46,944 bases of DNA, taken from positions 1 through 46,944 of the forward strand of contig JACRIN010000017.1 of NCBI GenBank assembly GCA_016220085.1. The letters run 5' to 3'. Source of the stretch: Planctomycetota bacterium (GTDB lineage Bacteria; Planctomycetota; UBA1135; GCA-002686595). The position numbers and the translations under genes were made by a program. The notes under the pieces are model-generated. The model saw nothing but the letters and a program-made list of their open reading frames with translations, ran no database searches and was not told the origin of the DNA. Below, piece by piece: positions 23,745 through 35,458 of this stretch. Each line of letters opens with the position of its first letter. Within the stretch, counting starts at the first letter, position 1.

Positions 23745-25712
23745 ATGCATTTCCGACGCCTGCTGACTGTCGTTCCTTTCCTCTCCGCCCCGTTCCTCGC
23801 GCCCCTCCGGGCCGATGTCGAGCTCCCCGCGGTGCTGGCGAGCCACATGGTGGTCCAGCGCGAGACCGACCTGGTCGTCTGGGGCTTCGCGCCCGCGGGC
23901 GAGCAGGTCGCCGTCGACTCGTCATGGGGCGCGAAGGCCGGGCCGGTCGCGAGCGGCGCCGACGGTCGCTTCGAGCTCGTGCTGCGCACGCCCGCCGCCG
24001 GCGGTCCGCATACGTTGAAGGTCCGCGGCGCGAACGAGCTCGTGCTCGACGACGTCTGGAGCGGCGAGGTCTGGCTCTGCTCGGGGCAATCGAACATGGA
24101 GATGCCGATGGAGGCGATCGCGGAGTGGTACACGGGTACCGAAAACCGCGAGGCGGAGCTCGCGCGCGCCGACGTGCCGCAACTGCGGCTCTACGAGGTG
24201 CCGAACGAGCTCGACTACGCGCCGCGCACGCGCGGGCGAGGCGAGTGGCAAGCGTGCAACCGCGAGTCGCTGCGCACGTTCAGCGCGGCCGGCTACTACT
24301 TCGGTCGCGAGCTGCACGAGACGCTCGGCGTGCCGGTCGGCCTGATCGCCGCGGACTGGGGCGGCACGGTTTGCGAAGCGTGGACCAGCGCCGAGGCGCT
24401 GAAGCAGCACGGCGGGTTCGACGAGGGGCTCGCGAGCCTCGCCGCGCTCGCGGGCGATCCGAAGAAACTCGAGCAGACGTTCGAAGCCGCGCGCGCCGCG
24501 TGGTGGCGGGCGATCGAGGAGAAGGAGCCCGGCTCCGGCGAGTTCAGCCGCGCGCGCGAGCGCCTCGACGCGGGCAAGTGGCCGTTGCTCGACGTGCCGG
24601 GCGAATGGGGGAGCGTGCTCGGCGACTTCGACGGCGTGGTGTGGTTGCGTCACACGATCGTCGTGCCGCCGAAGTACAGCGATCAGGACCTCGTGTTCAC
24701 GCTGGGCGCGATCGACGACATGGACACGTTCTACTTCAACGGCGAGCGCGTCGACGGCGGCGAGCGGCCGGGCCTCTGGTCGACGCCGCGCAAGTACACG
24801 GTGCCGAACAAGCTCGTCCGCGCCGGCCGCAACGTGATCGCGTTGCGCGTGATCGACACCGGCGGGCTCGGCGGGTTGACCGGCAAGCCCGAGGAGCTCG
24901 GCTTCCGCTCGGCGAGCGACGTCGCGCCGAAGGTGCAGCCGATCGCGGGCAAGTGGTCGTACTTCCGCGGCGTGTCGATGAAGGACCTGCCGCCGCTGCC
25001 CGAGCCGCCGAGCGCCGATCCGAATCGGCCGAGCGCGCTCTACAACGCGATGATCGCGCCGCTCGCACCGTTCGCGCTGCGCGGCGCGATCTGGTACCAG
25101 GGCGAATCGAACCGGCCGCGCGCGAAGCAGTACGAGACGCTCTTCCCCGCGATGATCGCCGATTGGCGCGCGCGCTTTCGCCGGCCCGACTTCCCGTTCT
25201 ACTTCGTGCAGATCGCGCCGTTCCGCTACGGCGATTCGATCGGCGCCGCGGCGGAGCTGCGCGACGTGCAACGGCGCTGCCTCGCGACGCCGAACACGGG
25301 GATGGCGGTGACGCTCGACCTCGGCGACCTCGCCGACATCCATCCGAAGAACAAGCGCGACGTCGGCAAGCGCCTCGCGCGTTGGGCGCTCGCGAAGACG
25401 TACGGGAAGAGCGACGTGGTCGCGTCCGGTCCGCTGCCGCGCGCCGCGCGTCGCGACCGTACGAACATGGTGGTCGAGTTCGACTACGCCGAGGGTCTGC
25501 GCGCGACCGCGCCGGTGCTCGGCGGGTTCGAGCTCGCCGGCGCCGACCGCAACTTCCTGCCGGCGGAGGCGGCGATCGTCGGCACGACGGTCCAGCTGCG
25601 CAGCTCGGCGGTGCTCGACCCGATCTTCGTGCGCTACCTCTGGAGCGACACCGCCGAGGCGACGCTCTTCAACGCCGCCGGCCTGCCGGCGACGTCGTTC
25701 GAGCTGCCCTGA
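23745..25712 (+). CDS. sialate O-acetylesterase-like, exported
   Basis: The 655-residue protein begins with a signal peptide (MHFRRLLTVVPFLSAPFLAPLRA). It shows the SGNH-type sialate O-acetylesterase (DUF303) signature: an N-terminal Ig-like domain (LASHMVVQRETDLVVWGFAP), the block CSGQSNMEMP with catalytic Ser116, LIAADWGGTVCEAW, GAIWYQGESN and a C-terminal Asp-His pair in DLADIHPKNK. Between the catalytic halves sits a galactose-binding-like sandwich (VWLRHTIVVPPKYSDQDLVF), common in planctomycete and Bacteroidota members. These enzymes remove O-acetyl groups from sialic acids or, in such bacteria, often from plant or algal glycans. ATG 23745 gives the signal peptide; the longer open frame upstream overlaps other genes. 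Confidence 0.9.
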   Translation: MHFRRLLTVVPFLSAPFLAPLRADVELPAVLASHMVVQRETDLVVWGFAPAGEQVAVDSSWGAKAGPVASGADGRFELVLRTPAAGGPHTLKVRGANELVLDDVWSGEVWLCSGQSNMEMPMEAIAEWYTGTENREAELARADVPQLRLYEVPNELDYAPRTRGRGEWQACNRESLRTFSAAGYYFGRELHETLGVPVGLIAADWGGTVCEAWTSAEALKQHGGFDEGLASLAALAGDPKKLEQTFEAARAAWWRAIEEKEPGSGEFSRARERLDAGKWPLLDVPGEWGSVLGDFDGVVWLRHTIVVPPKYSDQDLVFTLGAIDDMDTFYFNGERVDGGERPGLWSTPRKYTVPNKLVRAGRNVIALRVIDTGGLGGLTGKPEELGFRSASDVAPKVQPIAGKWSYFRGVSMKDLPPLPEPPSADPNRPSALYNAMIAPLAPFALRGAIWYQGESNRPRAKQYETLFPAMIADWRARFRRPDFPFYFVQIAPFRYGDSIGAAAELRDVQRRCLATPNTGMAVTLDLGDLADIHPKNKRDVGKRLARWALAKTYGKSDVVASGPLPRAARRDRTNMVVEFDYAEGLRATAPVLGGFELAGADRNFLPAEAAIVGTTVQLRSSAVLDPIFVRYLWSDTAEATLFNAAGLPATSFELP

Positions 25713-25750
25713 GGCGTTTTTCGCGGTCTTCGACGGTCGCCGTCCGCCCC

Positions 25751-25780
25751 TTGCGGAGCCAGACATTTGTCTGGTAGACT
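25751..25780 (+). promoter_or_regulatory. lexA promoter with palindromic operator candidate
   Basis: A perfect 16-bp palindrome, CCAGACATTTGTCTGG, spans 25759-25774. It is flanked by a -35-like TTGCGG (25751-25756) and a -10-like TAGACT (25775-25780), which leaves an 18-bp spacer almost filled by the palindrome. The lexA ATG lies 22 bp after the -10. A repressor bound here would block RNA polymerase, as expected for autoregulated lexA. That LexA binds this site is inferred from position and symmetry. Confidence 0.75.
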
Positions 25781-25802
25781 GCGCGGGCTTCGAGACACGG
25801 CC

Positions 25803-26636
25803 ATGGCTTCTTCATTCCAGCCCAAAGCGGGCCAACCCAAAGCGGGCCAACAGGGAGCGAAGCCGTCGCAGGCCGCCGCCGCGAGTGCCGCAGCCAACTC
25901 CGGAGCCCGGGGCCGCGCAAGCTCCGCCCGGCGCAGCGACTCGCGTGAGCGCGTGCTCGAGTTCGTGCGGCAAGCGCTCGAGCGCGGCGAGCCGCCGACC
26001 GTGCGCGACGTGCAGACGGCGCTCGGCTTTCGCGCGGTCGAGAGCGCGCGCGAGCACCTGACGCGGCTCGTCGCCGAAGGCCGCCTCGTCCAAGCGCCCG
26101 GCGTCGCGCGCGGGTACCGCTTGCCGCCGAGCGAGGCGCCGCGCTCGCGCTTCGTGCCGTTGCTCGGCCGCGTCGCCGCCGGCGCGTTCAGCGAGGCGAT
26201 CGAAGCGCCCGAAGGGCACGTGGTGATCGAGGTGGCGCCGCATGGAGAGTCTGAACGTGCCTCGTCGTCACCGACATCGTCGGCGATGTCGACCTTTGGG
26301 CGTGCGTCCCTCGGTTCGCGTTCCGGTTCACGCTCCGCGTCACGTTCGGGCGAGCTCTTCGCGCTGCGCGTGCGCGGCGAGAGCATGGTCGGGCTCGGCA
26401 TCCTCGACGGCGATCTCGTGATCGTGCGGCGCGACGCGCAAGTCCACGACGGCGACGTCGTCGTCGCGCAGGTCGACGGCGAGGCGACGGTGAAGAGCTT
26501 CTTCCGCGTGCGCGACGCGATCGAGCTCCGGCCGGCGAACCCGGCGTTCGCGACGCTCGTGGTCGCGTCCGATCGCGAGCTCGTGTTGCTCGGCAAGGTC
26601 GTCGAGGTGCGCCGGTACCTCGCGGGAGGACGGTGA
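25803..26636 (+). CDS. lexA: LexA repressor with long N-terminal tail and internal insertion
   Basis: The 277-residue protein is LexA, the SOS repressor that cleaves itself with RecA-ssDNA. A winged-helix DNA-binding domain (about residues 46-108: RERVLEFVRQALERGEPPTV, GFRAVESAREHLTRLV) precedes the S24 peptidase domain. The cleavage site is GRVAAG (A126-G127), the nucleophile is in RGESMVG (Ser194) and the lysine in GEATVKSFF (Lys231). Two oddities are a 45-residue low-complexity N-terminal tail with a QPKAGQPKAG duplication, and a Ser/Arg-rich insertion of about 35 residues (148-183) before the nucleophile. ATG 25803 is used because the earlier in-frame TTG at 25767 lies inside the operator. 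It is first in lexA-imuA-imuB-dnaE2. Confidence 0.92.
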   Translation: MASSFQPKAGQPKAGQQGAKPSQAAAASAAANSGARGRASSARRSDSRERVLEFVRQALERGEPPTVRDVQTALGFRAVESAREHLTRLVAEGRLVQAPGVARGYRLPPSEAPRSRFVPLLGRVAAGAFSEAIEAPEGHVVIEVAPHGESERASSSPTSSAMSTFGRASLGSRSGSRSASRSGELFALRVRGESMVGLGILDGDLVIVRRDAQVHDGDVVVAQVDGEATVKSFFRVRDAIELRPANPAFATLVVASDRELVLLGKVVEVRRYLAGGR

Positions 26637-26711
26637 GCTCGATGTGCCGACTTCGCGACCTTCCTTCGGTCCCCGTGGCGGTCCCCGCGGCGGCTCGCGC
26701 GTGAGGCGGTC

Positions 26712-27503
26712 ATGGACGAACCTTTCGTCGAGCCTGCCGAGCCGGGCGCTCCGGCGTCGCGCCTGCGGTCGTCGCGCGAACTCGCGCTCTCGGCGCTCGC
26801 GCGGCTGAAGCCCGCGCGCACGCCTCGGCCGCTCGCCGCGGAGCCGAGTTGGAGCTTCCCCGAGCTCGCGGGGCGGTTGTGCGAGCTCTCGGGCGCGCGC
26901 GGCGGCACGCTGTCGCTCGCGGCGCGCCTGGTGCACGACGCGCAGCGGCGCGGCGAGACCGTCGCGTGGGTGTCGACCAAGCGCTCGTCGTTCTTCCCGC
27001 CCGATCTCGAAGCCGGCGGCGTCGATCTCGCGAGCCTGGTGGTCGTGCGGACGGCGCTCGCGAGCGCCAACGCGCGCGCCGCGGACTTCCTGATGCGCTC
27101 GGGCGCGTTCGGGTTGGTCGTGCTGGAGCTCGATCTGCGTTCCGCCGAGCCGAGCGGCGTGCCGCTCGCGCTGCAGTCGCGTTTGCTCGCGGCGGCGCAG
27201 GCGCACGACGCGGTGGTGCTCTGTCTTTCGGAGAAGCCGCGCGGCGCGAGCTCGCTCGGCTCATTGGTGTCGTTCCACGGCGAGGTCGAGCTCGCGCGCG
27301 CGCGCCCCGCCGATTCGAGCTCCGATTCGAATTCCGGGTCGAATTCCGGCTCGAACTCCGGGCCGAGCTCCAACTCCCTCGACGGCGCGAGCGCGGACTC
27401 GGACGGGCGCTTCACCTGCACGCTGACCGTGCGCAAGGACAAGCGCCGCGCGCCGGGTTGGCGCCACGTCGAGGTTTGCCGTGGACCGCTTGGCCTGCGT
27501 TGA
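26712..27503 (+). CDS. imuA: ImuA-like RecA-fold protein of the mutasome
   Basis: The 263-residue protein has the size and position of ImuA, the RecA-like accessory factor of ImuB and DnaE2. Family traits are FPELAGRLCELSGARGGTLSLAA, where the degenerate loop GARGG stands in place of a Walker A lysine motif, and VAWVSTKRSSFFPPDLEAGGVDLASLVVVRT, ADFLMRSGAFGLVVLELD and LQSRLLAAAQAHDAVVLCLSE. It probably does not hydrolyse ATP conventionally and may contact RecA. A Ser-Asn-Gly tract (about residues 200-220), encoded by 12-bp repeats near 27318-27372, interrupts the C-terminal part. The gene starts 75 bp after lexA, and its end overlaps the start of imuB by 23 bp. Confidence 0.85.
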   Translation: MDEPFVEPAEPGAPASRLRSSRELALSALARLKPARTPRPLAAEPSWSFPELAGRLCELSGARGGTLSLAARLVHDAQRRGETVAWVSTKRSSFFPPDLEAGGVDLASLVVVRTALASANARAADFLMRSGAFGLVVLELDLRSAEPSGVPLALQSRLLAAAQAHDAVVLCLSEKPRGASSLGSLVSFHGEVELARARPADSSSDSNSGSNSGSNSGPSSNSLDGASADSDGRFTCTLTVRKDKRRAPGWRHVEVCRGPLGLR

Positions 27504-29040
27504 CGTGCGCGCGCTGCCGCTGCAGCTTTTGCTGCGCGAAGAGCCGCGTTGGCGCGAGCTGCCGGTCGCCGTCGTCGAGCGCGACGCGCCCGGCGGTCGC
27601 GTGCTCTGGCTCAACGAACGGGCGCGCGTCAAGGGCATCTTGCCGGGCCACACGCACGCCGCGGCGCTGGCGCTCGCGGACGAGCTCGTCGCGCGCCCGG
27701 TCGCGCCGCACGAGATCGCGCGCGGCACCGCGCTGCTCTGCGAGTGCCTCGACGGTTTCTCGCCGCGCGTCGAGGCGAGCGCCGACGAGCCCGGGCTCTT
27801 CTGGGTCGACGTCGGCGGGCTCGAGCTCTTCCATCCGACGTTGGAGGCGTGGGCGAGCCGCGTGCGCGCCGCGTTGCTCGTGCTCGGCTTCGAGAGCACG
27901 ATCGCGGTCGGTTTCCGGCGTCAGGCGACCTATGCGGCGGCGCGCGCGATGGTCCATGCGCGGACGTGGGTGTGTCCGACGCCGGAAGAGGAGCTGCGTT
28001 GGCTCGCGCGCGTGCCGCTCGCCCGCCTCGACCTCGAGCCCGCGACACGCGACGAGCTCGCGAAGCTCGGCGTGCACACGCTCGGCGAGCTCGCGCGCCT
28101 GCCTTCGGGCGGGCTCTTCGCGCGCTACGGCGAAGCGGCGGCGCGTTGGCAGCGCGTCGCGGTCGGCGCGCTCGCGGGCGAGTTCGCGCCGACCGAGCTC
28201 GCGCGCCCCGAGCGCGTCCACACGGCGTTCGAGCATCCGTTGACGTCGGTCGACGCGGTCGTGTTCGCGTTCGAGGAGCTCGCGCGGCCGGTGCTCTCCG
28301 ACTTCGCCGCGCGCGGCCGCGCGGTGCGCTCGATCGCGCTGCGGCTGGTGCTCGAGGGCGCGGCGCCGAAGGAACTCGCGCTCGCCGCCGCGACGCCGAC
28401 GCTCGACCTCGCCGAGTTCCGGCGCTTGCTGGTGCTGCTGCTCGAGCGCGTCGCGCTCGCGCGCGGGGTCGAGCGGCTCGAACTCGAGTTCGCCGACGCC
28501 GAAGCGCGGCCGGAAGAGCTCTCGCTGTTCGTCGAGCGTCCCAAGCGCGACCTCGCGGCCGCCGGACGCGCGATCGCGGCGGTGCGCGCGGCGTTCGGGC
28601 CCGATTCGGTCGTCTGCGCGCGGCTCGTCGAGCGTCACTTGCCCGAAGCGAGCTTCGAATGGACGCCGCTCGAGCGCGCGTTCGCGCCGCGGCCGCGTCC
28701 GGTCACCGAAGCGCGCTTGGTGCGCCGCGTGTTCGCCGCGCCGCTCGCGTTGCCGCCGCGCGAGCGCCACGAAGGCGACGGTTGGTTGCTCGCGGGCTCG
28801 ACGCGCGGACCGGTCAAGAAGCTCTGCGGTCCGTACACGCTCTGCGGCGGCTGGTGGAAGAGCGAGGTGCGCCGCGACTACTACTTCGCCGAGCTCGCGG
28901 GCGCCGGAGGCTCCGAGGCTTCCGGTGATCCGGGCGCTCCGGGCTGCCACGCAAGTCAGGGCAGCCGGGGCTCTGAATGGTTGTGGGTGTACTACGACCA
29001 CGCGCGGCGACGTTGGTTCTGGCACGGAATCGTGTCGTGA
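27481..29040 (+). CDS. imuB: ImuB, catalytically inactive Y-family polymerase homologue
   Basis: This 519-residue protein is a Y-family polymerase homologue of the ImuB branch. It begins [13 protein letters not shown] and includes [21 protein letters not shown], where active DinB-type enzymes have the SIDE catalytic acids, so catalysis is not expected. A helix-hairpin-helix-like segment ([21 protein letters not shown]) and a little-finger/C-terminal region follow, ending [29 protein letters not shown] and RRWFWHGIV, typical of ImuB. It acts as the adaptor linking DnaE2, ImuA and the sliding clamp. GTG 27481 has GAGG upstream and overlaps imuA. A Gly/Ser-rich insert of about 25 residues splits the last beta strands. 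Confidence 0.9.
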   Translation: MDRLACVDVRALPLQLLLREEPRWRELPVAVVERDAPGGRVLWLNERARVKGILPGHTHAAALALADELVARPVAPHEIARGTALLCECLDGFSPRVEASADEPGLFWVDVGGLELFHPTLEAWASRVRAALLVLGFESTIAVGFRRQATYAAARAMVHARTWVCPTPEEELRWLARVPLARLDLEPATRDELAKLGVHTLGELARLPSGGLFARYGEAAARWQRVAVGALAGEFAPTELARPERVHTAFEHPLTSVDAVVFAFEELARPVLSDFAARGRAVRSIALRLVLEGAAPKELALAAATPTLDLAEFRRLLVLLLERVALARGVERLELEFADAEARPEELSLFVERPKRDLAAAGRAIAAVRAAFGPDSVVCARLVERHLPEASFEWTPLERAFAPRPRPVTEARLVRRVFAAPLALPPRERHEGDGWLLAGSTRGPVKKLCGPYTLCGGWWKSEVRRDYYFAELAGAGGSEASGDPGAPGCHASQGSRGSEWLWVYYDHARRRWFWHGIVS

Positions 29041-29071
29041 GCTCGCCGCTGCGCGGAGCGTTGGAGTCGTC

Positions 29072-32128
<3,057 letters not shown>

Positions 32129-32196
32129 CGGGTGCGTGGCGAGGATGCGATGCGAGGAGCGTCGATGCGGCGACCGCGGCTGGTAGATTGACCGAC

Positions 32197-32322
32197 ATGG
32201 CGAGTTCGCGCGCGAAGCACGAGCATCGAGACGACGTCCTCGCGAGAAGACGGACGGGAGCTCGACGCACCGCGTTCGCGCCGCAGGGCCGGCCGTCGCG
32301 CCGCGCGGAGGCGAAGCGATGA
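32197..32322 (+). CDS. possible 41-residue basic peptide upstream of fpr
   Basis: A short frame starts at ATG 32197 and ends at a TGA that overlaps the fpr ATG (ATGA). The peptide is highly basic and resembles no family I know. A -10-like TAGATT at 32184-32189, in the context CTGGTAGATTG, nearly repeats CTGGTAGACTG at the lexA promoter. It may be a leader peptide coupled to fpr, or only chance in GC-rich DNA; confidence is low. Confidence 0.3.
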   Translation: MASSRAKHEHRDDVLARRRTGARRTAFAPQGRPSRRAEAKR

Positions 32323-33101
32323 GCGAGCAGGATCCCAACGCGACGCTGGTCGAGCGTCGCGACGTCACCGAGTCGCTCGCCTACTTCCTCGTCGCGCCGG
32401 ACAAGGCGCCCTTCGCGAGCTTCGAGCCCGGTCAATTCACCAACCTCGGCCTCGAGGTGTTCGATCGCACGGTCGGAGAGCGTCGCTTCGTGCGGCGCGC
32501 GTACTCGATGGGCTCGCCGCCGACGCAACGCGCGCGCCTCGAGTTCTACGTGCGGCGCGTCCAGGGCGGGCTCCTGACCGAAGCGCTCTTCGAGCTGCGC
32601 TCCGGCGCGCGCCTGTGGCTCGATGCGGCGGTGTACGGTCGCTTCACGCTCGAGCCCGTGCCCGCGGACCGCGACGTCGTGTTCGTCGCGAGCGGCACCG
32701 GTGTCGCGCCGTACGTCTCGATGCTGCGCGCGTACTCCGGTCGGCGACGCTGGCGGCGCGCGGTGCTCGTCGAAACGGTGCGCGAGGAGCGCGAGCTCGG
32801 CTACCGCGCGGAAATCGAAGCGTTCGCCACGCACGATCCGAGCTTCGTCTGGCTGCCGACGGTGACCCGCGCCCCGGAGACGTCGCCGTGGCGCGGCGCG
32901 CGCGTGCGGGTCCCGACGCTGCTCGATCCCGAGGCGTTCGCGCGCCGCACCGGAGTCGCGCTCGACCCGAGCACGACGCACGTGCTCTTGTGCGGCAATC
33001 CGACGATGCTCGCGGACGTCTCGACGCGGCTGGGCGAGCTCGGTTTCGTGCCGCACTCGCGGCGCGCGCCCGGCCAGGTGCACACCGAGCGCTACTGGTA
33101 G
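32319..33101 (+). CDS. fpr: ferredoxin-NADP(+) reductase, Fpr type
   Basis: The 260-residue flavoprotein matches the subclass I bacterial Fpr enzymes. It has an FAD-binding barrel with RRAYSMGSPP (the RxYS motif), FYVRRVQGGLLTEALFEL and LWLDAAVYGRFTL. The NADP-binding domain has FVASGTGVAPYVSML, VLVETVREERELGY and VLLCGNPTMLADV, and the C-terminus ends in HTERYW with the terminal aromatic residue that stacks on the flavin. It exchanges electrons between NADPH and ferredoxin or flavodoxin, often in oxidative-stress defence. It follows the SOS operon by about 190 bp and may have its own promoter near 32184. Its start is fixed by the conserved N-terminal ATLVERRDVTESL. Confidence 0.92.
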   Translation: MSEQDPNATLVERRDVTESLAYFLVAPDKAPFASFEPGQFTNLGLEVFDRTVGERRFVRRAYSMGSPPTQRARLEFYVRRVQGGLLTEALFELRSGARLWLDAAVYGRFTLEPVPADRDVVFVASGTGVAPYVSMLRAYSGRRRWRRAVLVETVREERELGYRAEIEAFATHDPSFVWLPTVTRAPETSPWRGARVRVPTLLDPEAFARRTGVALDPSTTHVLLCGNPTMLADVSTRLGELGFVPHSRRAPGQVHTERYW

Positions 33102-33332
33102 TCCGTCGCCGGGAGTCGGCCCGTGGTGGCCCGCCGGCGCGCCGCCACGCCGCCGTCCGCACGGGTTCGCTCGACGGGGATCGCGACGGCGGTCGTTCGC
33201 GCGCGTCCGAGCGGGTGGGGCGCGCCGGAGGACGGTCGACGCACGGGGCGCGGCCGACTCACTGAGCGCGCCGGGGCGGATGACGCGCGCCCGGCGCCGG
33301 GGCTGGTGGTGGGCCGGTCGGCGCGGGCTCGA

Positions 33333-33884
33333 TCACCGCGCGTGCGCGCTGGTGGTGTCGCGGTCGGCGCGGCGGGCGCGCAGCTCGGCGAGCATCCGCT
33401 TGCGTTCGTCGAGCGGGAGCCGCGCGTCGATCTGCGGGAAGATCTCGCGCTCCTCGACCGCGAGGTGGCGTTCGAAGTCGTCGCCGAGGCGCTGCGCGAG
33501 CTCCGCGAGCTCGCCGCGCTTCTCGTCGAGCACTCTTGGATCGTCCGCGATGTCGCCGCAGAGCATCACGAGCGACGCGAGATCGTGTTGGTGTTCGCGG
33601 TGTTCGTCGACCATCCGCTCCAGCGCCGGCGCGAGCTCGGGCACGCGCGTCGTCAGCCGCGGGAGCACGGACTCCTCCTCGTCGGCGACGTGCAGCGGCA
33701 GCGCCTCGTCGAAGTACCGACGCACCGCCGACGCGACGTCGCGGACTTCGTGATCGGGCGAGCCCTTGGCGCGCGTGAGCTTCTGCGCGAGGCCGGCGAA
33801 GCGCCGGATGCGCTCGTGGCACTCGAGTAGGAGCTCGACGACGTCGCCGGGCTCTTCTCGTCGATCGGGATGGGGCTTGGACAT
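33333..33884 (-). CDS. hemerythrin-like HHE-domain protein
   Basis: The 183-residue four-helix protein carries the metal ligands of bacterial hemerythrin-like (HHE) domains. These are His in LLLECHERIRRF, HxxxE in LPLHVADEEESVLP, His in MVDEHREHQHDL, and HxxxE in FERHLAVEEREIFPQI. Such proteins hold a di-iron centre and sense or bind oxygen or nitric oxide, or aid iron-sulfur repair. ATG 33884 begins MSKPHPD; GTG 33902 would add six residues. It converges with fpr, so both redox genes flank a gap of about 230 bp in which I see no feature. It is a stand-alone gene. Confidence 0.87.
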   Translation of the reverse strand: MSKPHPDRREEPGDVVELLLECHERIRRFAGLAQKLTRAKGSPDHEVRDVASAVRRYFDEALPLHVADEEESVLPRLTTRVPELAPALERMVDEHREHQHDLASLVMLCGDIADDPRVLDEKRGELAELAQRLGDDFERHLAVEEREIFPQIDARLPLDERKRMLAELRARRADRDTTSAHAR

Positions 33885-34009
33885 GCTTGGGGCGCTGCGC
33901 ACGAGCCGCTGGATTCGGCGAAGCTAGCACGCTGAAATGAGCGCTACAAGGCCACGGACGTGCGCCATTCGGCGCAGTCGCCGATGCACGGCGCGCGCCG
34001 CGGCTCGCT

Positions 34010-35458
34010 TCACTCGGTGGGGAAGCCGAACGCGTCTCGCCACGCCGCAGGCTCCGCCGGGAGGTCGAATCCGACCAGCGAGCGCAGCGCTTCGAGCGCG
34101 CGGTCGCGCAGCTCGTCCTCGCGTTCCAACGCGCGCACCAGGCCGGCGAGCGCGAACGGCGCGCCGAGGCGCGGCAGGGCTTCGATCGCCGCCGACGCGA
34201 TCGTCGGATCCGGATCGAGCACCAGCTCCTCGAACGCGATGCCCGCCTCGCGCGCGAACGCGGGGTGAGCGAGCAACGTGCTCACCGCGTCGAACGTGTG
34301 ACCGGGGTCTTCCGATACCAACTGCTCGTCCAAGCTCTCCGCCGAGACGTCCCACCACGCGTCCTCGCGCTCGAGCCACGCATCCCACGCGACCGGATCC
34401 GCGCCGAGATCGCACGCCGCGAGCGTGCGCAGCGCGTTGCGCGCGGCTCCACGGACGAACTCGTCCTCGCTCACGAGCGCGTCGATCCAGAGCAGCGCCG
34501 ACGGTCGGTCGCGCAAGCGGCCGAGCACGATCAACGCCGTGCGCTGCACGCGCGGGTCCGCGTGACCGAGCAGCCGTCGCAGGTCGTCGATCTCGGACTC
34601 CGAGAGCAGCGCGCCGATGCGCTCCGACAGCTCGCTGAGCGAGCGCATCGCGACCACGTCGAGCTCGTCGTCGCGTCCGAGCACGTACACGAGGAACGAC
34701 GCGGCCTCGGGCGAACCCGCGCGGGCTGTCGCGCGCGCGAGCACCGGCCACAACGTCGGGTCGAGCTTGCCGAAAGCCGAGCGCAAACGTCCGGCGACCT
34801 GCGTCGCGCGCTCGATGCGTCGACCGAGCGCGCTTTCGAGCTGGCTCAACACGTACGGCCGTTGCAGGTGCACCGGCTCGATCGCCGTCGCGAGTTCGAG
34901 CACCGCGCCGAGCGCTTCCGACGCTTCGAGTTCGCCGAGCAAGCGCACCAGCACGAGGCGCACGTCGAGCGTCGTCGTCGTCTCGGCGTAGCGGCGCAGC
35001 GCGGCGACGACCTCCTTCGGCGGCAGGGCGCGCAGCACCATTTGCAGCAGCTCGAACCGCTTCTCCAGCGCGAGCGGATGGACCGCGCGGTCGGTCGTCC
35101 CCGGCACGAATTCGGGCATCGTGAACTCGCCGCACAGGATCGCGATCTCGAGCGGCAGCGCGGCCGGGCCGAGGTCGGTCAGTTGCTCGACGATCCGCTT
35201 CGGCTTCAGATCGGGGCCGTCGGCGGGCGGAGAGAGAGCGGCGAGCACCGCGAGCGCGAGCTCCGGGTCGTCGAGGTGCGAGCCCGGCACCGGTTCGCGA
35301 TTCGAGCCCGACGGGATCGCCAGGAACAGCGCTGCGCTGATCGCGGCGACCAGCGCGAGCGCGGAGCTCCAACGGTACGCGAGTCGCTTGCAGCGCGGCT
35401 TCCGCCGCGGCGCTCGAGGGCCCGCCGACTCGCTCAGTTGGCGGGAATCTCGCGCCAC
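34010..35458 (-). CDS. membrane-anchored HEAT-repeat protein
   Basis: The 482-residue protein has a basic N-terminal tail (PRRKPRCKRLAYRW) and one membrane segment (SSALALVAAISAALFLAI). A long series of alpha-helical HEAT-type repeats follows, for example DDLRRLLGHADPRVQRTALIVLGRL, EDEFVRGAARNALRTLA and PDPTIASAAIEALPRLG. It would sit in the cytoplasmic membrane with repeats outside and act in protein contacts. GTG 35458 overlaps the end of the PilX-like gene by 25 bp, so it is the distal gene of the pseudopilin operon and may serve pilus or secretion assembly (inference). No other start lies ahead of the membrane segment. Confidence 0.82.
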   Translation of the reverse strand: MARDSRQLSESAGPRAPRRKPRCKRLAYRWSSALALVAAISAALFLAIPSGSNREPVPGSHLDDPELALAVLAALSPPADGPDLKPKRIVEQLTDLGPAALPLEIAILCGEFTMPEFVPGTTDRAVHPLALEKRFELLQMVLRALPPKEVVAALRRYAETTTTLDVRLVLVRLLGELEASEALGAVLELATAIEPVHLQRPYVLSQLESALGRRIERATQVAGRLRSAFGKLDPTLWPVLARATARAGSPEAASFLVYVLGRDDELDVVAMRSLSELSERIGALLSESEIDDLRRLLGHADPRVQRTALIVLGRLRDRPSALLWIDALVSEDEFVRGAARNALRTLAACDLGADPVAWDAWLEREDAWWDVSAESLDEQLVSEDPGHTFDAVSTLLAHPAFAREAGIAFEELVLDPDPTIASAAIEALPRLGAPFALAGLVRALEREDELRDRALEALRSLVGFDLPAEPAAWRDAFGFPTE

